NCBI RefSeq assembly: GCF_029873635.1
Contig: NC_080428.1
Span: forward strand, 68,071,601-68,135,600
DNA: 64,000 bases
Direction of reading: 5' to 3'
DNA from: Malania oleifera
Taxonomy: Eukaryota > Streptophyta > Magnoliopsida > Santalales > Ximeniaceae
Shown: positions 22,289 through 35,242 of the stretch, in pieces
Layout: the number at the start of each line of letters is the position of its first letter
Numbering within the stretch: position 1 is the first letter of the stretch
Notes under the pieces: generated by a model
Database searches by the model: none
Seen by the model: the letters and a program-made list of their open reading frames with translations, nothing else
Told to the model about the DNA's origin: nothing
Program-made: the position numbers and the translations under genes

Positions 22289-23255
22289 GTTGGTAGGAAT
22301 TATGTTTGGATCTATCCTTATAGGGATAGATTCAGTAATTTTTTAGACATATTATAGACTATCCCTATATTTAGAAGAAGTTTTGAATTCAGATTTAATT
22401 TAATATAAAATTATATTAAATTTTGTCCAAAAATTCATACTTCCAAACATAATATATACGAATTTTATAATTTAAATTGGATTTAGGTAATAAGTGAAAA
22501 ATATGTTCTTTCGTCATGAATTAAGCAAAGTTCAAATACGGTTAAGTTCAATTAAAATTCACCAAAAATATATAAAAATAAATAAACAAATGAATGAATG
22601 AATAAATGAAGAAAATACATATAAACCAAGAAGCCCAAAAATAACTTTTTCTTTTTGTTGTGTGAGATAGATGTAAATATTTATTTTTATATACTTTCAC
22701 ACAAGCAGTTAAAGTTTTGTTCAATCGGATGAAATAATTTTATTTTATTTAAAAAAAAATATCATTAACTTTTAAAATGTCATATTATTTTTCTATTAAA
22801 AAAATTATACTGAGAAGCGAAATACATATTTTTATTGTTTTTAGATTTTTAAAATAAGACTGAACGTGAAAACATTTTTGTAATTATTTCAAAACTTGAA
22901 AATTAAAAATAAAGATTATTTTTTCACAAATGTAAAAACCCTGAAATTTTGTTAAGCTATATTTTACTCTCAAGAATTAAATGTAAATGTTTGCTTGCTT
23001 TATAAAATCTCAATTTCAATGATTTTGATGTGATCTAGACTTGTATTTTGACTTAAGACTCGTCTATAGTTGAATTAAATAAATAAATAATATTTAGAAA
23101 ATATTTTCAACTTTTAAAATAATATTTTATTCAAAATATATTATAATAAAGCTTAGTACTAATTAAATTATGAAATTTAGAACAAGGAAAGATAAGTAAA
23201 TCTTTTTGAAAATTGAAACTACGGAGTTAAAATTTAGAAACTTGAGCGAAAGTGG
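22289..23255. other. AT-rich, no gene
   Basis: No supported gene. 22310-22480 has GGGATAG / CTATCCC-type inverted stretches that suggest another decayed MITE. Confidence 0.45.
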
Positions 23256-23257
23256 GT

Positions 23258-23380
23258 GCAAATTTACCCCGGTTGAAAATGGGTTACCATTACTCAAAAA
23301 CCAATGGGTTACAAATTTACCATGTCCAAAATTTACCACGATTCCCCAAAACAATGAATTTACCATGCTTAAGATTTACC
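23258..23380 (+). repeat. AATTTACCATG direct repeats upstream of the methyltransferase gene
   Basis: The core ATTTACC recurs at irregular 15-40 base spacing: AAATTTACCCC, GGTTACCATT, AAATTTACCATG, AAATTTACCACG, GAATTTACCATG and GATTTACCATGG. The block ends about 400 bases before the probable transcript start. Whether it is promoter or repeat remnant cannot be told from sequence. Confidence 0.6.
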
Positions 23381-23569
23381 ATGGCCGACAGGGCCATCAC
23401 GGCAGAGGCCTCTTTCTCCACCGTGTCGTCCAATGCCACGTGGCCAACGCACATTGATCATGTCCCTTTATTTTTGCTGACAAAGTGGTGATGAACTCAG
23501 ATCTCTGTCGGTGCTAAGTAGGATCCAATTCCACGTGTTCATTTACCATTTTACCCAATCTGGATCCAG

Positions 23570-23800
23570 CTTGATTAGCGCGTGGGCCCCCGCCGTTATG
23601 GCTAGCTGGGTCGCAAAGGACACGCGCTGGCGGTGCGCCGTGCGCACCCCCTCGCACTTTAGTAGGCCTCGGATAGATTTCGTTTCGTCGTAAATTACTT
23701 TTTGAATTAGTTAAAAACAGACATATACATTATTACATATCACTGGTTGGAAGAGAGATAAAGGGGGAGAGGGGAGAGAGAGAGAAACACGATCTATAAA
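23570..23800 (+). promoter_or_regulatory. Probable promoter and leader start of the PMT2-like gene
   Basis: A GC- and CpG-rich stretch (23575-23690) contrasts with AT-rich surroundings. A purine-rich GA tract follows at 23751-23785 (AAGGGGGAGAGGGGAGAGAG), typical of plant leaders. No strong TATA box is visible. The transcript start is inferred only. Confidence 0.4.
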
Positions 23801-24064
23801 CTTCTTCGTCATCATGGAGCAATCTTTCTGCTCATAAACAATATATGTATACACAGATCTACCAATCTAAATCTTCAATCTACACCTTTATTTATTTGAA
23901 TGGTTCAGTGTCATGATATAGTTATCGAGCTAGGGTTTTCAGAGATTTGCTGACAGCTCTGTGGATCGGGAGGTGTTGATAACATCTGTTGTACTTTTTG
24001 CTCTTTCGCCATTGCTCGGCTGTCGGTGATCTCAGTCCAGTGCTTCTGGTCCTTCATGCCATTG

Positions 24065-24950
24065 GTAAGAGATCTGACTGCTGCTAATTTGCTTACGCTC
24101 TCCATTTTTTTTTCCTTCTCTTTTATTTCTTGCTCTTCTGGCTTGGTTTTGGTTCATTTGTTTTACTCTCGTGTTTCGAAGTTTGTGATGTTATTGTTTG
24201 GTGCTAAATTTTATGAGTTTTCTTCTTTTTGAAAAGATATTTGTTGGGAGTCTCAGGTGTTGATCTGATGTTGGGGATTTTGTAGTCTTTCCGACCATTT
24301 CCTTACCACACGAACATACTTTTCAAATTTAGTTTTCCATTTTCTTGAATATACGAGCTTCACTGGAAGATCATGAATCTTGAGGTCTTTTTCGTTCAAT
24401 TAAAATTAAGATAGAAGGCTGAAACTGAAGTAATTTGTAAACTTGGAGTTCCTAGAATGCTGCATCTCATAGTGTTACTTTCAGTAAAACCCTTAGCTTG
24501 TTTCATTACTTAAATATTCTACTTCTCTTTCTTTCTTAATTCTTTTCCAAAATTAATTATAATTTAGCAATTTACCAGATGTGGTTATCATTCACTGGAC
24601 AATGGAGTGAAGAAATCACAATTTTCATTGTGGTTCGCTGATATGGTCTTGATTTTAATTTATGTTGAATGGAGGAGTGGTTGATCTGATCTTGGTTTTA
24701 GTTTATCTCTACATTTGTGGGCGGAGCAACATGGGCCGAATGGGATTCATAAAACAAAGATCTATGTTGTGGATCTGACGTTTTTGGGAGTCGGGGATTT
24801 GGTTTTGGGTTGATCAGTTGAGTGTAGTCCACGTTTTTTTTTTTAATTTTTTAATTTTTGTTTTGTTTTACACCGAGAGCTTGTTCTAACTTTGCATTTT
24901 AAGACACAATTGCTTTCATTTCCTAAACTGAAACTAAACTTAATCTTCAG
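24065..24950 (+). other. Leader intron of the PMT2-like gene, with upstream ORFs before it
   Basis: Donor ATTG/GTAAGA at 24065 and acceptor TAATCTTCAG/GTGCTCC at 24950; the main ATG follows 7 bases later. Leader introns are usual in this gene family. Before the donor are three upstream ATGs: 23814-23837 (7 codons plus stop), 23900-23953 (17 codons plus stop), and one at 24056 that would read across the splice and overlap the main start out of frame. All depend on the inferred splice and transcript start. Confidence 0.65.
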
Positions 24951-24957
24951 GTGCTCC

Positions 24958-27900
24958 ATGGCAACAAAGATTAACTCGACGGACAGTAGGACTAGGAGTT
25001 CTGTGTCTATTTTCATTGTGGTTGGATTATGCTGCTTCTTTTATATATTGGGTGCGTGGCAGAGAAGCGGCTTTGGTAAGGGAGACAGTATAGCTGTGGA
25101 GATCACAAAGAGTGGGGCAGACTGCAGTATTCTTTCAAATCTGAACTTTGAGACACATCACAATAGTGACACTGGGACTATTGATGATTCTGATTCAAAA
25201 GCCAAGGTGTTTGAACCATGCCATCCACGTTACACAGATTACACGCCATGTCAAGATCAAAGACGTGCCATGAACTTCCCTAGAGAAGATATGATTTATC
25301 GTGAAAGACACTGCCCTCGTGAGGATGAGAAGTTACATTGCCTTATTCCGGCACCCAAAGGATATGTTACTCCATTTCCATGGCCAAAGAGTCGTGACTA
25401 TGTTCCCTTTGCAAATGCACCATATAAGAGCTTGACAGTTGAGAAAGCTATTCAGAACTGGATTCAATACGAGGGCAATGTATTCAGGTTTCCAGGTGGA
25501 GGAACACAATTTCCTCAAGGGGCAGATGCATATATTGATCAGCTTGCTTCTGCGGTACCTATTAAAAATGGGATGGTTAGAACAGCATTGGACACTGGTT
25601 GCGGGGTATGTTCAATTCCTCCAAAATTTTGCTGATTTCTATCGCTGGTGCACCACACTTGTTTCTTTTTGGTAGATTGAACTTATTTCCCCACTTTCTT
25701 TGTGTTGTGCACTTAGTTAAACCTCTGACCACGGGTTACTTTTTTAGGTTGCGAGTTGGGGTGCATACCTTCTAAAAAGAAATGTTATAGCTATGTCGTT
25801 TGCACCAAGAGACTCGCATGAAGCCCAGGTTCAGTTTGCTCTGGAGAGGGGTGTGCCTGCCGTCATTGGTGTTCTTGGATCGATAAAGCTGCCATATCCA
25901 TCTAGAGCTTTTGACATGGCTCATTGTTCTCGATGCTTAATTCCATGGGGTGCTAATGGTGAGAAGTTATCTTTGTTAATAATAGTCTATGACATCCAAC
26001 AATATAATTGTGAAGGACTTGCTTATTTTTCAATTTCTAGTGCAAATTCTAAAATTATTTCAACTAATTAAGCTTCTTCACCATCTCCCCCCTATCTGCT
26101 TCCTTTTCCCCCTTTTTTGGCCATTTTTACATTGTTACAGTTTTTAGTGATGGTTCTTTCTGTTCTTGAATCCTTGAAATTGTATCTCTATAGATGGAAA
26201 GTACATGATGGAAGTTGATAGAGTTCTTAGGCCTGGCGGCTATTGGGTGCTTTCTGGCCCTCCTATCAATTGGAAGAATAACTACAAGGGATGGCAGCGT
26301 CCTAAGGAGGAACTACACGAGGAACAGAGAAAAATTGAGGAGATTGCAAGGCTTCTTTGCTGGGAGAAGAAGTACGAGAAGGGTGAAATGGCTATTTGGC
26401 AGAAGCGAATGAATGCTGATTCTTGTCCTGGCAGGCAAGATGGTTCCCAGGCGACCTTTTGCAAATCTGCAGAGGCAGATGATGTCTGGTATGAAGCTGT
26501 GCTTACCTTTATATGCATAGCATTGCATTTTCAATAAATGCAGTTTCAGTAGTTGAATTTTCTCTAGTATTACCTTGAACATGATGACATAATATTCTAA
26601 AAGTTTCAGTAGCTATTTTTGTATTTGTAAAAGATATTAATTAATACTATACCCTGGGCTTACAGTTGTCTTCTTTGGAATTTGGAAGTTCTCCTTGTGT
26701 TCTTTGCGCCCTTCTATTTAAAGTGTTTTGCTTCTACCTGTGAGGTTTCAGTTTGCAATTCTTTTTTGGTGGTTTAGGTACAAAAAAATGGAGGCATGCA
26801 TAACTCCATATCCCGACATTAGCAGTCAAGATGAAGTTGCTGGTGGGCAGCTGAAAGCATTTCCAGAAAGGCTTTATGCAGTCCCTCCTAGAATAGCAAG
26901 TGGGTCTGTTCCTGGAGTATCCACTGAGACTTACCTGGAGGACAACAAACAATGGAAAAAGCACGTAGCAGCTTATAAAAAAATCAATAAAATTATTGAC
27001 TCAGGAAGATACCGTAATATTATGGACATGAATGCTAGGCTGGGAGGTTTTGCTGCAGCACTTGAATCTCCCAAATTGTGGGTTATGAATGTTGTGCCCA
27101 CTATAGCAGAGAAAAATACTCTAGGTGCTATATACGAGCGAGGATTGATAGGCATCTACCATGACTGGTATGACTTGCAATCTTTAGTAATATCTTTTGC
27201 TAAATCTTTGATTTGAATCTACCAACCAGAGTATACATGATTGTATGTTTGTGTGGTTTGTGGGCTAAAATAGTATGGGAATGGAAAAGATACTGTATGG
27301 GGAACAATAGTGTTTTTAGGGGAAAAAAATTGTAGTGTCCTTTTCAGGTAAATGACAATGCAAACGTTTTGTGTTATTCAATCCAAAACGGAATAGAGAT
27401 GGAATGGCTACTCCTGATAGCACTATGCAAATGCCTGTTTCCATGCTATTCCATGTTGATTGGAATGATACAAAATTTTGCATGTCATCTGCTTTAAAAT
27501 GACACTACCTTTTTTGAGTATTGTTATATCCTTATACATTGCCTATCCCATGCCCACCTTATTTTATTCATACCAGACACAACATCAACACTTGCGTTGC
27601 CAAGAACCTGTCAGTAGATGGTCCCTTTTGGAATATATATTTTTGCTATTGATTTGGGATCTTGAGATATGTTGGGCTGTTAGATTTACTATTTTATGTT
27701 ATATGGTGGATAATTTTAATAAAAGCTATACTGAAATTAGTATTAAGATGATACAAAATCATTCAGGCTGTGGCAATATTGAAAGGGTCCTGATCTTGTA
27801 ACAGGTCTCTAATCACCGTAGTTATGTGTGGTATGTTTATTTGGTTGAGAACCTTAGTTACGATTTGAGATGACAGTTTTAAGTACCTTTTGGCACAATA

Positions 27901-29333
27901 TTATTTTGTAGAAATGTGGTTTTATAGGTTAGTCTTAGAATAGAATTGTATTTTTTCATTATAGAAATCTAAAACAATTTGAGATTTTTTGTGCAATTTG
28001 GGATTATTGACATGGTCTCTATTCATGATAAATAACCGTGAGCTGCCCCTAGGGATTATTAAGAGAACTTTCCCTCTTTGCTGTAAAGAATGACATGTGA
28101 CTTCTGTCTGCTTCTGCACACTTTTTTGTATGCGCTGTTTCTTTAGTAAAATAAACAACAATATAAGAATGAATGTTATAAAGAAGAACTAGTGACATTT
28201 ATCTGCAAAAGATTTTACAAGTAATTGAATAGAAGTTTTGCTGTACCCCCCATTCTAAATGCTGATCTTCTCTGGCAGAAGAGCTGTCCTGAATGAAAAA
28301 TTCTTCATTCTTACTTAAATCTCCTGACTAAAGCTTGGCAAACCTGGTTTTGTATCAACAAATGAAACAGTTGTCGATGTTTGACTTATGGCTTATGTGG
28401 TGTGCATATGCATGGCATTTTTTTTTTAATTAGTTTTTTTAGGTTTGTAAAGTCTTTACCTTCTTTTGAGACTTCTATTTGTTTCCTGAGGTCAAGTATT
28501 CCTGTGCTAGACCAGGCTTCTTTTTTGTTTAATTGCTTTTCGTCCATTGCCCTTTTCATTTAGCCATTTAAAAATGAAAATTTTCACTATTATCCTTCTG
28601 GTTCAGGTGCGAAGGATTCTCCACATACCCAAGAACATATGACCTTATTCATGCCCATGGTGTTTTCAGTTTGTACAAGGACAGGTAAGTGTACTTCAAC
28701 TAACAGAAATTTTAAGTTTGGCCGTGTCTTTCATGTTGAGTAGAAAAATTGACACAGCTCATGATACCAATTCAAAATTTATTTTAAAATCTGGATGCAA
28801 CTTTTTTTTTTTTCCCAGTTTTCAATGCAAATTAGCTTTTGAAACACAATTCAAAGTTCATTATATTCTTTGTAATGCCTTCATTGCTTTGCTGGCTTTT
28901 TGTTGGTTGCAACTGTTTATTTTGGCCTTCTGTTGGCAACTTTCAATGTCAACACAATTCCTGCCCCAATTATTCATTAGCCTGTTGTCGGTTTTCATTT
29001 TCTGATATGCATGCGCTCAAATTGATCTCAATCAAAGCAATCCATTGTTGTTATGGTCTGTTCTATTTCAAACCTGTCATCTCATGTATTTTTCCATATC
29101 AATGCAGATGTAACATGGAAGACATTCTTTTAGAAATGGACCGGATTTTGCGACCAGAAGGGGCAGTCATATTCCGCGACGAAGTCGATGTGCTGGTTAA
29201 GGTGAAGAAGACAATTGGAGGAATGAGATGGGATGCTAAAATGATGGATCATGAGGATGGCCCCCTTGTTTCTGAGAAAATATTGGTTGCTGTCAAACAA
29301 TACTGGGTTGGTAATTCCACATCCTCACGATGA
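24958..29333 (+). CDS. PMT2: PMT2-like S-adenosylmethionine-dependent methyltransferase
   Basis: Six coding exons: 24958-25605, 25748-25958, 26194-26488, 26778-27167, 28607-28684, 29108-29333. All introns are GT-AG and the frame stays open to TGA at 29331-29333, giving 615 residues, within a few of Arabidopsis PMT2. The start has good context (CCATGGCA). Residues 1-16 are a short cytosolic tail; 17-34 ([18 protein letters not shown]) are a single signal anchor, so a type II Golgi protein. [23 protein letters not shown] motif [15 protein letters not shown] (across exons 1-2) and [13 protein letters not shown] are family hallmarks. The second half has [17 protein letters not shown] and ends [11 protein letters not shown]. 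Relatives (QUA2/TSD2) act in pectin homogalacturonan methylation; substrate here is inferred. Odd point: Arg-472 in the MDMNA-x-x-GG motif, where I recall Gly. Intron 4 is long (1439 bp). Confidence 0.93.
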
Positions 29334-30635
29334 ATGGCACCAATCTTTGAGGTGATATTCTTGTACGATTTGAACCCTGGCAAGTGCACCTGCCTCTTCT
29401 GTCAAGTCTTTGGCACATCTTTATTTACCTTGCCATAAGCATTATTGCTGGAAGAGAGATGCACACTTTGGAGGACGACTTTGCAGGCTATGCTTGACTG
29501 ACCATTGGTCCATTGGTTGGCCCATGTTTTTTTTGTACGTAAGTTCTAAATGATATGGAGAGCCTGTAAGGGTCATATTATTTTTTGTGTTTTTGTTTTT
29601 TTAGCATAGCATGCTTTCCATATTGCATGATCTTATGGCAATCGCTTAACAAAAAGCACTCATGGCCTGTTAAAACTCTGAACTCAAATTTGTGAATTCA
29701 GTTTAAGTGTTGTGCTTTTTGGAGAAGGATGATTTAGGAAATGTCATTACGTTGTGTTTAGGATCATGAATTTATGTGCAAAACTTTAATACGCTACTTC
29801 CTATTGTATTTTGTTCAAATGCACAATTCAACTGCAAGTTCTGAATTTCCAGTTTCTAATTAACATATGGTTAGAACCTTGTTGCTTTCAATATTTATTG
29901 TTATAATAATACTTGAAGAGATAACCACTAGTGGTTGGGCCTACTGATGTGATAATGGTGGTCTCTTTCACTCAGTACTGTTTCTCTTGGTGCTTCTTGC
30001 TTGGGAGGTTATATGCATCAGGCTTCAATGAAATTAAAGATGGCTTGGTTTGGGAGTTGGGTAAGCATAGTCATATCTCTTTCATATCTCTTTCTGGCAG
30101 CTTAATTGACTATGCATGCTCTGTGTTTTGCCTCGAAGTCACAAGCATTTGGAATAAGATCATTGAATCAGACAACTGTAAATTTTAACTACGAATTTGA
30201 AATGTTAGATTTTCAGTAACTTCAATTCTAGACAGGACAATAAGTTTATGTTCGCCTATCAAATTGTTTGGATAGTAGGAAACCAGGAAATGATCAAGGG
30301 AGTCTTGTATCTCTCTATTTTCATTAAGTCAATACTTTTTTACTTTGTTATGGAATAATAAAATGGAAAAAAAATGGAGTTATTGCATATGCTTTTACAT
30401 ATTTGTCATATAATAAACCATTTTAACTTGCCAAACATTAGATTATGGCTGCATTAAGATTGGATTGAAGCTTCAGAACTCACTAACAAAGCCCCAGGGG
30501 AAGTGGGGAACCAGTCTCATCTTGGTTTCTTGGGGCCGTGTGGACTTTGGATTATGGCGTGGTTAAGTTGAACGTGGATGGGTAGCTCAAGTTGAATATG
30601 GATAGGTAGCTCACTAGGAAATCTGGGAGTTGCAA
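29334..30635. other. 3' UTR and downstream DNA, no further gene
   Basis: The first 200-300 bases are probably the 3' UTR of the methyltransferase; no clear polyadenylation signal stands out. An 85-codon open frame at 29931-30188 has no recognisable motif and is not called. Confidence 0.5.
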
Positions 30636-31480
30636 GTGTTGACGACCTGTTGAGATATCATTTTAGAAATTATATTATAGGATGTACTCTCTATAATACT
30701 GAACTTTGGGGTTATGTCGGAGTCAAAGACTCTCGAGAAGCATTGCGTGCTATTCAATGGAAACGGGGATAAACGCCGCTCTTATTCGGTCTTAATTTTG
30801 GACATTCAAGCCTTTGTTCATAGGGAAACTTAGTAAAATTGAGTATTAATCAAGACACCCCCTCCATTCACTATAACTTTACTCCCTTGGTGTCACGGTT
30901 TGACTATTTTCACACCGTTGTGAAGGGTTGTGCGGTGTTAGCTAAAACACTCTTGTTTAACTAGTCAGCCTATTGTTTACCAACATTCATCCACGAAACA
31001 CTTTCATTAGCATTCAATCGAATGACAGTAGAAATAGTAAGCATTCATGAAAGTCGCAACAAGCAAGCAGTAAACATCGAAGCAAACGTAATTCATTAGC
31101 AACACCTCTGTTGACATTGTATGTTTAGCGAGGGAGGCAAGTAGGCTAAACACGTTGACAATAGTTAGGGAGTTTTACAATGACTAATGAACACTCACCC
31201 TCCCCTAAAGAGATTTTTATGTAATTATCATCCTAACACTAGGAAACATCAAAATGACCGAGGAGTCATACTGCTTTATTTGGCATACAAAGACAGTATT
31301 AGTAGAAAATAACCCTATATTAGTATTTATATGATGGAAACTCATCTCAAGCACACGAGATAAACAGTCACGTGTAAGCATAATGCCCTGAACAAGCTTA
31401 ACTCGTGACACTTGGCTACTCAGAATCTCTACTACACACCAACATGTGCAATGTTGGTTTTTTGAGGATTTAATTTTCAT
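30636..31480. other. Probable non-coding LTR-like remnant
   Basis: 30921-30975 reads TTGTGAAGGGTTGTGCGGTG and, further on, TTAACTAGTCAGCC. This resembles the ATGACAAGGTTGTGCGGCCT ... TTAACTCTGGTTGGCC block of the - strand LTRs near 13940 and 15660. The region may therefore be a diverged LTR, but I found no ends or target duplication. Confidence 0.3.
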
Positions 31481-32717
31481 TCTTCCTTCTTTCTTTTCCT
31501 CGCCAAAAAGGATAATGACCCTTGGAAAGAAAATAATGATGCAATCATGTTACAAAATTTTATTAAGTTTTTCACACATTTTTAAAAAGAAGAAAGACGT
31601 ACAATGACACCCTTTTATAAACAGTATTATTCAGCTTCGTACTAACTTAACCTTCCCAATAATCTTTAAAAAAGAGAAAGATTACTTTCAAAGATTTGAT
31701 CCCTTAATGTTTTACTTCTCACTGTAACCTTTGGTTCTTTCTTTACCCATCCAGTGCCATTTTTGTTATTGGTTACACACTGAACCAATTTTCATTTCAT
31801 TTTCATTGGTCCAATGTTTAGAAATTCAAAGCTTGAATTTTAATTTTAAATTTGAATAAATTATGCTAAAATTTCTGAAAATTCATACAAACCCAAATCT
31901 TGAACTAGAAATTTATATCTCCAAACACTACCTCAGTATTTTTCTTCTATTTTCTAGAAACAAAAATTTTAGAAGAACTTACAGATACTAAGGCCAGAAA
32001 TCAGAAATGAATATTAAAAATCAAAAACCAATATCCTATTTAATTAATATTTATAAAACTAAAACAAATTAAAAACTTAACTAAAAAAATGCTCATTTTC
32101 GTTTTTAAATCAAATAATATTAAAAAAGTATATGATTAAAATAATAAAATTACAAATAATATGCATTAAAAAAACTATAATAAAATAAAAATTTTTATGA
32201 CTATTTTACTTAGTTGTTATACTTTCAAAATTTACTTTAAAATAAAAATTTTATTGGACATGAAAATAAAAAAATAGTAAAAATATTTTGTAATTGGATT
32301 TATTATTATTTTTTAAAATTTGTTTATATTTTTAGTTATATTTAAATTCATGTAATCATTTTATTTTTATTTTAATTTAAAAGAATATAAAATGTATGAT
32401 TTAGTCTAAAAGAGTAATTTCTTAATGTTAAATTTTTTGACAATAGGTTGCCAAAACAACTTAAGACCACAAAATCTTATTGTGAATTTTTTTGTAAACA
32501 GTTGAAAATCTTTTTTGTAAACAGTTGAAAACCAACAATAGAAATAGAAAACTAACAACATATATAAATGCATATTTATAATTTTATTTATTCACTGTAT
32601 AAAATAACAATAATATTAGACAAACACAAATCAAGTTTCTATTGCACAAAAGTGAAAGAGTTGGAAAGCTAGAATTTGGATCCTTGCTTGTATTTTGATT
32701 TACAAAGGGGGCTAAAG
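31481..32717. other. AT-rich, no gene
   Basis: No supported gene. 31790-31940 has the AAATTTGAATAAATT type of composition common in short DNA-transposon remnants. 32718-32722 (CCCAA) is the left target duplication of the copia element. Confidence 0.5.
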
Positions 32718-32722
32718 CCCAA

Positions 32723-33211
32723 TGTTGGAGTATGTGGCTCATATTAAGTGGAATACATGCACGAGGAAAGCATGGTGAAATAAGAACAAGGAAGCTAGGC
32801 TGCAAGAAGAAACCGTAGACAGTTTGATCTCGGGAGATAACCATCAATGGTTTGCCTAAAACCATCGACGATCTTGTTCGGCGTTGATTATGGATTTTGA
32901 ATCGGGAATACTAGTAGATTGGGAATTTTGGAGCATTTTCCTCCAAGATTACTACAAGGGTACTTTAGGAACTTTCTAAGCCTTCTGTACACATAGGATT
33001 AACATATATTTAATAAGATAGTGAAAATCAGCCACTTGCTTCTGTGGACGTAGGCACATTGTCAAACCACGTAATCTCTTGTGTCATTGATTGTTTGTTT
33101 TCTTTTATTATCTGTGTGATTGATTGTTTTGTATTGTTCATCGTTGGTTGTTGCATTGCATGATTCGATCGATTTGTCTTTCCATTGTGCATAAGGTATC
33201 TTTGCCTAACA
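32723..33211 (+). repeat. 5' LTR of the copia element
   Basis: 489 bp, TGTTGGAGTATGTGG to TTTGCCTAACA. It matches 49120-49665 along its length; the 3' LTR has an extra stretch near 49450-49490. Confidence 0.9.
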
Positions 33212-33214
33212 AAT

Positions 33215-33226
33215 TGGTATCAGAGC
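33215..33226 (+). other. Primer-binding site of the copia element
   Basis: TGGTATCAGAGC, complementary to the 3' end of plant initiator tRNA-Met, three bases after the 5' LTR. Confidence 0.9.
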
Positions 33227-33235
33227 CAGGTTGCA

Positions 33236-35008
33236 ATGGCTGGGATTTCTTCTACAAAGTTTGATATTGTCAAATTCGATGGATTGGGAAATTTCATAAT
33301 TTCGTAGAGGAGGGTTAAGGGCTTGTTGGTGCAGTAAGGCATGGTGAAGACATTATATGGGAGGTGGCCAGAAGGCATGGACGACATGAGTTGGAAGGAA
33401 TTGGAAGCGAAGGCTGTGGCGACTATCAAGCTTTGTCTACCTGATGACGTGATGTATCAGTCATGGATAAGGAATCGCTGTCGACAACTTGGCTAAAACT
33501 AGAGAGCCAGTATATGTCTAAGTCATTGATGAACAAGTTGTATCTTAAGAAAAAACTATATGAGCTTAAGATGGCAGAGGGTTTAGATATGAATCAACAC
33601 ATCAACGTATTCAATCAGATCATCAGTGATCTGAAGCGGGTTGATGTGAAGTTCGAGGACGAAGACAAGACAAGGCATTGATGTTGCTGAATTCCATACC
33701 AACGTCTCCTACGTATGAGAGTCTGGTTATAACTTTGACATGGGGAAAAGAAACGCTGGAGTTGGAGGATATCACGAGTGCCCTGTTAGGTTTTCATCAT
33801 AGGAAGAAAGCCAGTGATGATAATTATCAAGGTGAAGGGCTTGTTGTGAAAAATAATTAGGATCATGGGAGAAGCAAGTTCCAAGGTGGATTGAGTAACT
33901 ATAAGGCTCAGTCCAATTACAAGAAGAAAAAGGAAATTCAGTGTTTTAAGTGTGGGAAAAAGAGGCACATGAAATCAGATTGTCCAGAGAGAAATAAGGG
34001 GAATATAGAAAATAAAGAAGGTTCATCTAAGTAGGAAAATGTAGTGGAAGAATGAGACTTAGGGAGCAGTGATGGTGATATGCTTTTGGTCTCATCTGAT
34101 TTAGATGGTCTCTCAGATTCTTGGATCTTAGATTCAGCGTGCTCTTATCACATGAAGCTCAACAAAGACTGGTTCACCACTTACAAATTGGTAAATTCTG
34201 GTTTTGTTCTGATGAGGAATGATGTTTCATGCAAAATTTTCAGAATGGGGAACATCAGAATCAAAATTTATGATGGTGTGGTGAAGACGTTCTGCGATGT
34301 TAGGTATATAATGGAGTTAAGGAAGAATTTGATTTCATTGAGCACTTTAGATTGTAATAGGTTTAGTTACAAGTCTGAAAGTGGGGCAATGAAGGTGATT
34401 AAGGGAGTTCTAATTGTGATGAAGGGGCAGAAAGTACCAGGGAATATTTATATACTGCTAAGCACCACAATTGTAGGTGGAGCTGCAACTATAGAGTCTG
34501 AGTCGGATAGTACTGTTTTGTGGCATATGCAGTTAGGGCATATGGGAGAGCGTAGAATGATGGAGATTTATAAGAGAAATCTTTTGAAGGGGGTCAAATC
34601 ATGCAAGCTGGATTTCTGCAAGTACTTTGTGCTTGGGAAATAGAATAGGGTCCAGTTCAAGGAAGCCACGCACAAGACGGAGGAAATCCTTGATTACATT
34701 CATTTAGATGTTTTGGGGCCGGTGAGAGTAGCATCACAAGGAGGACATATGTACTTCATGAGTTTTATTGATGATTACTTAAAGAAGGTCTGGGTGTACT
34801 TCATGCGGCACAAGTCAGAGACGTTTGCCAAGTTCAAATTGTGGAAAGCTGAAGTGGAAAACCAAATCAGGAGAAAAATAAAATGCCTCAATTCAGATAA
34901 TGCAACTAAGTACACTGATTCGAGGTTTATGGAGTTGTGCAAACAATATGACATTAGGAGACATTTCACAATACGTAAGACACCATAACAAAATGGTGTG
35001 GCAGAAAG
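33236..35008 (+). pseudogene. Copia gag, protease and integrase N-part, broken
   Basis: From the ATG at 33236 (MAGISSTKFDIVKFDG) the gag runs through frames with stops. A CCHC zinc knuckle lies near 33942-33981 (CFKCGKKRHMKSDC). The protease motif LDSACSYHM is near 34128. The integrase zinc region has WHMQLGHM near 34521 and CKLDFC near 34602, and the catalytic core runs from LDVLGPV near 34705 through LNSDN near 34892 to QNGVAE at 34990-35007. The reading frame stops exactly where the gypsy insertion begins at 35009 and resumes at 46849. Role when alive: capsid, maturation and DNA integration. Confidence 0.88.
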
Positions 35009-35091
35009 TGTAATAACCCGAACTCAGAAAAATAAAAGAAAATAAATAAAAGGAAAAGGGAAAAGAATTTAAAAAGGGTTTCAAGCAGTGA

Positions 35092-35242
35092 CTCGTCGAC
35101 GAATTTGTTCTCCTCGTTGACGAATGCCCTTTTAGGTTTCGTCGACAAGTACACGTGTCTTGTCGATGAGCAATTATCGAGAGCAGGGAAAATTTAGGTT
35201 TTTAAACACTTCGTCGATGAACTTTTTGACCTCGTCGATGAA
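35092..35242 (+). promoter_or_regulatory. TCGTCGACGA cluster (left LTR of gypsy A)
   Basis: Includes CTCGTCGACGAATTT at 35092, CTCGTTGACGAATG near 35113, TTCGTCGACAAG near 35138, CTTGTCGATGAG near 35160, TTCGTCGATGAAC near 35209 and CTCGTCGATGAAG near 35232. Variants are mostly C-to-T or G-to-A at CpG. Confidence 0.75.

Noticed and set aside
29931..30188. An 85-codon open frame downstream of the methyltransferase gene
   Set aside because: Hydrophobic, motif-free, in AT-rich DNA; nothing supports it beyond being open.
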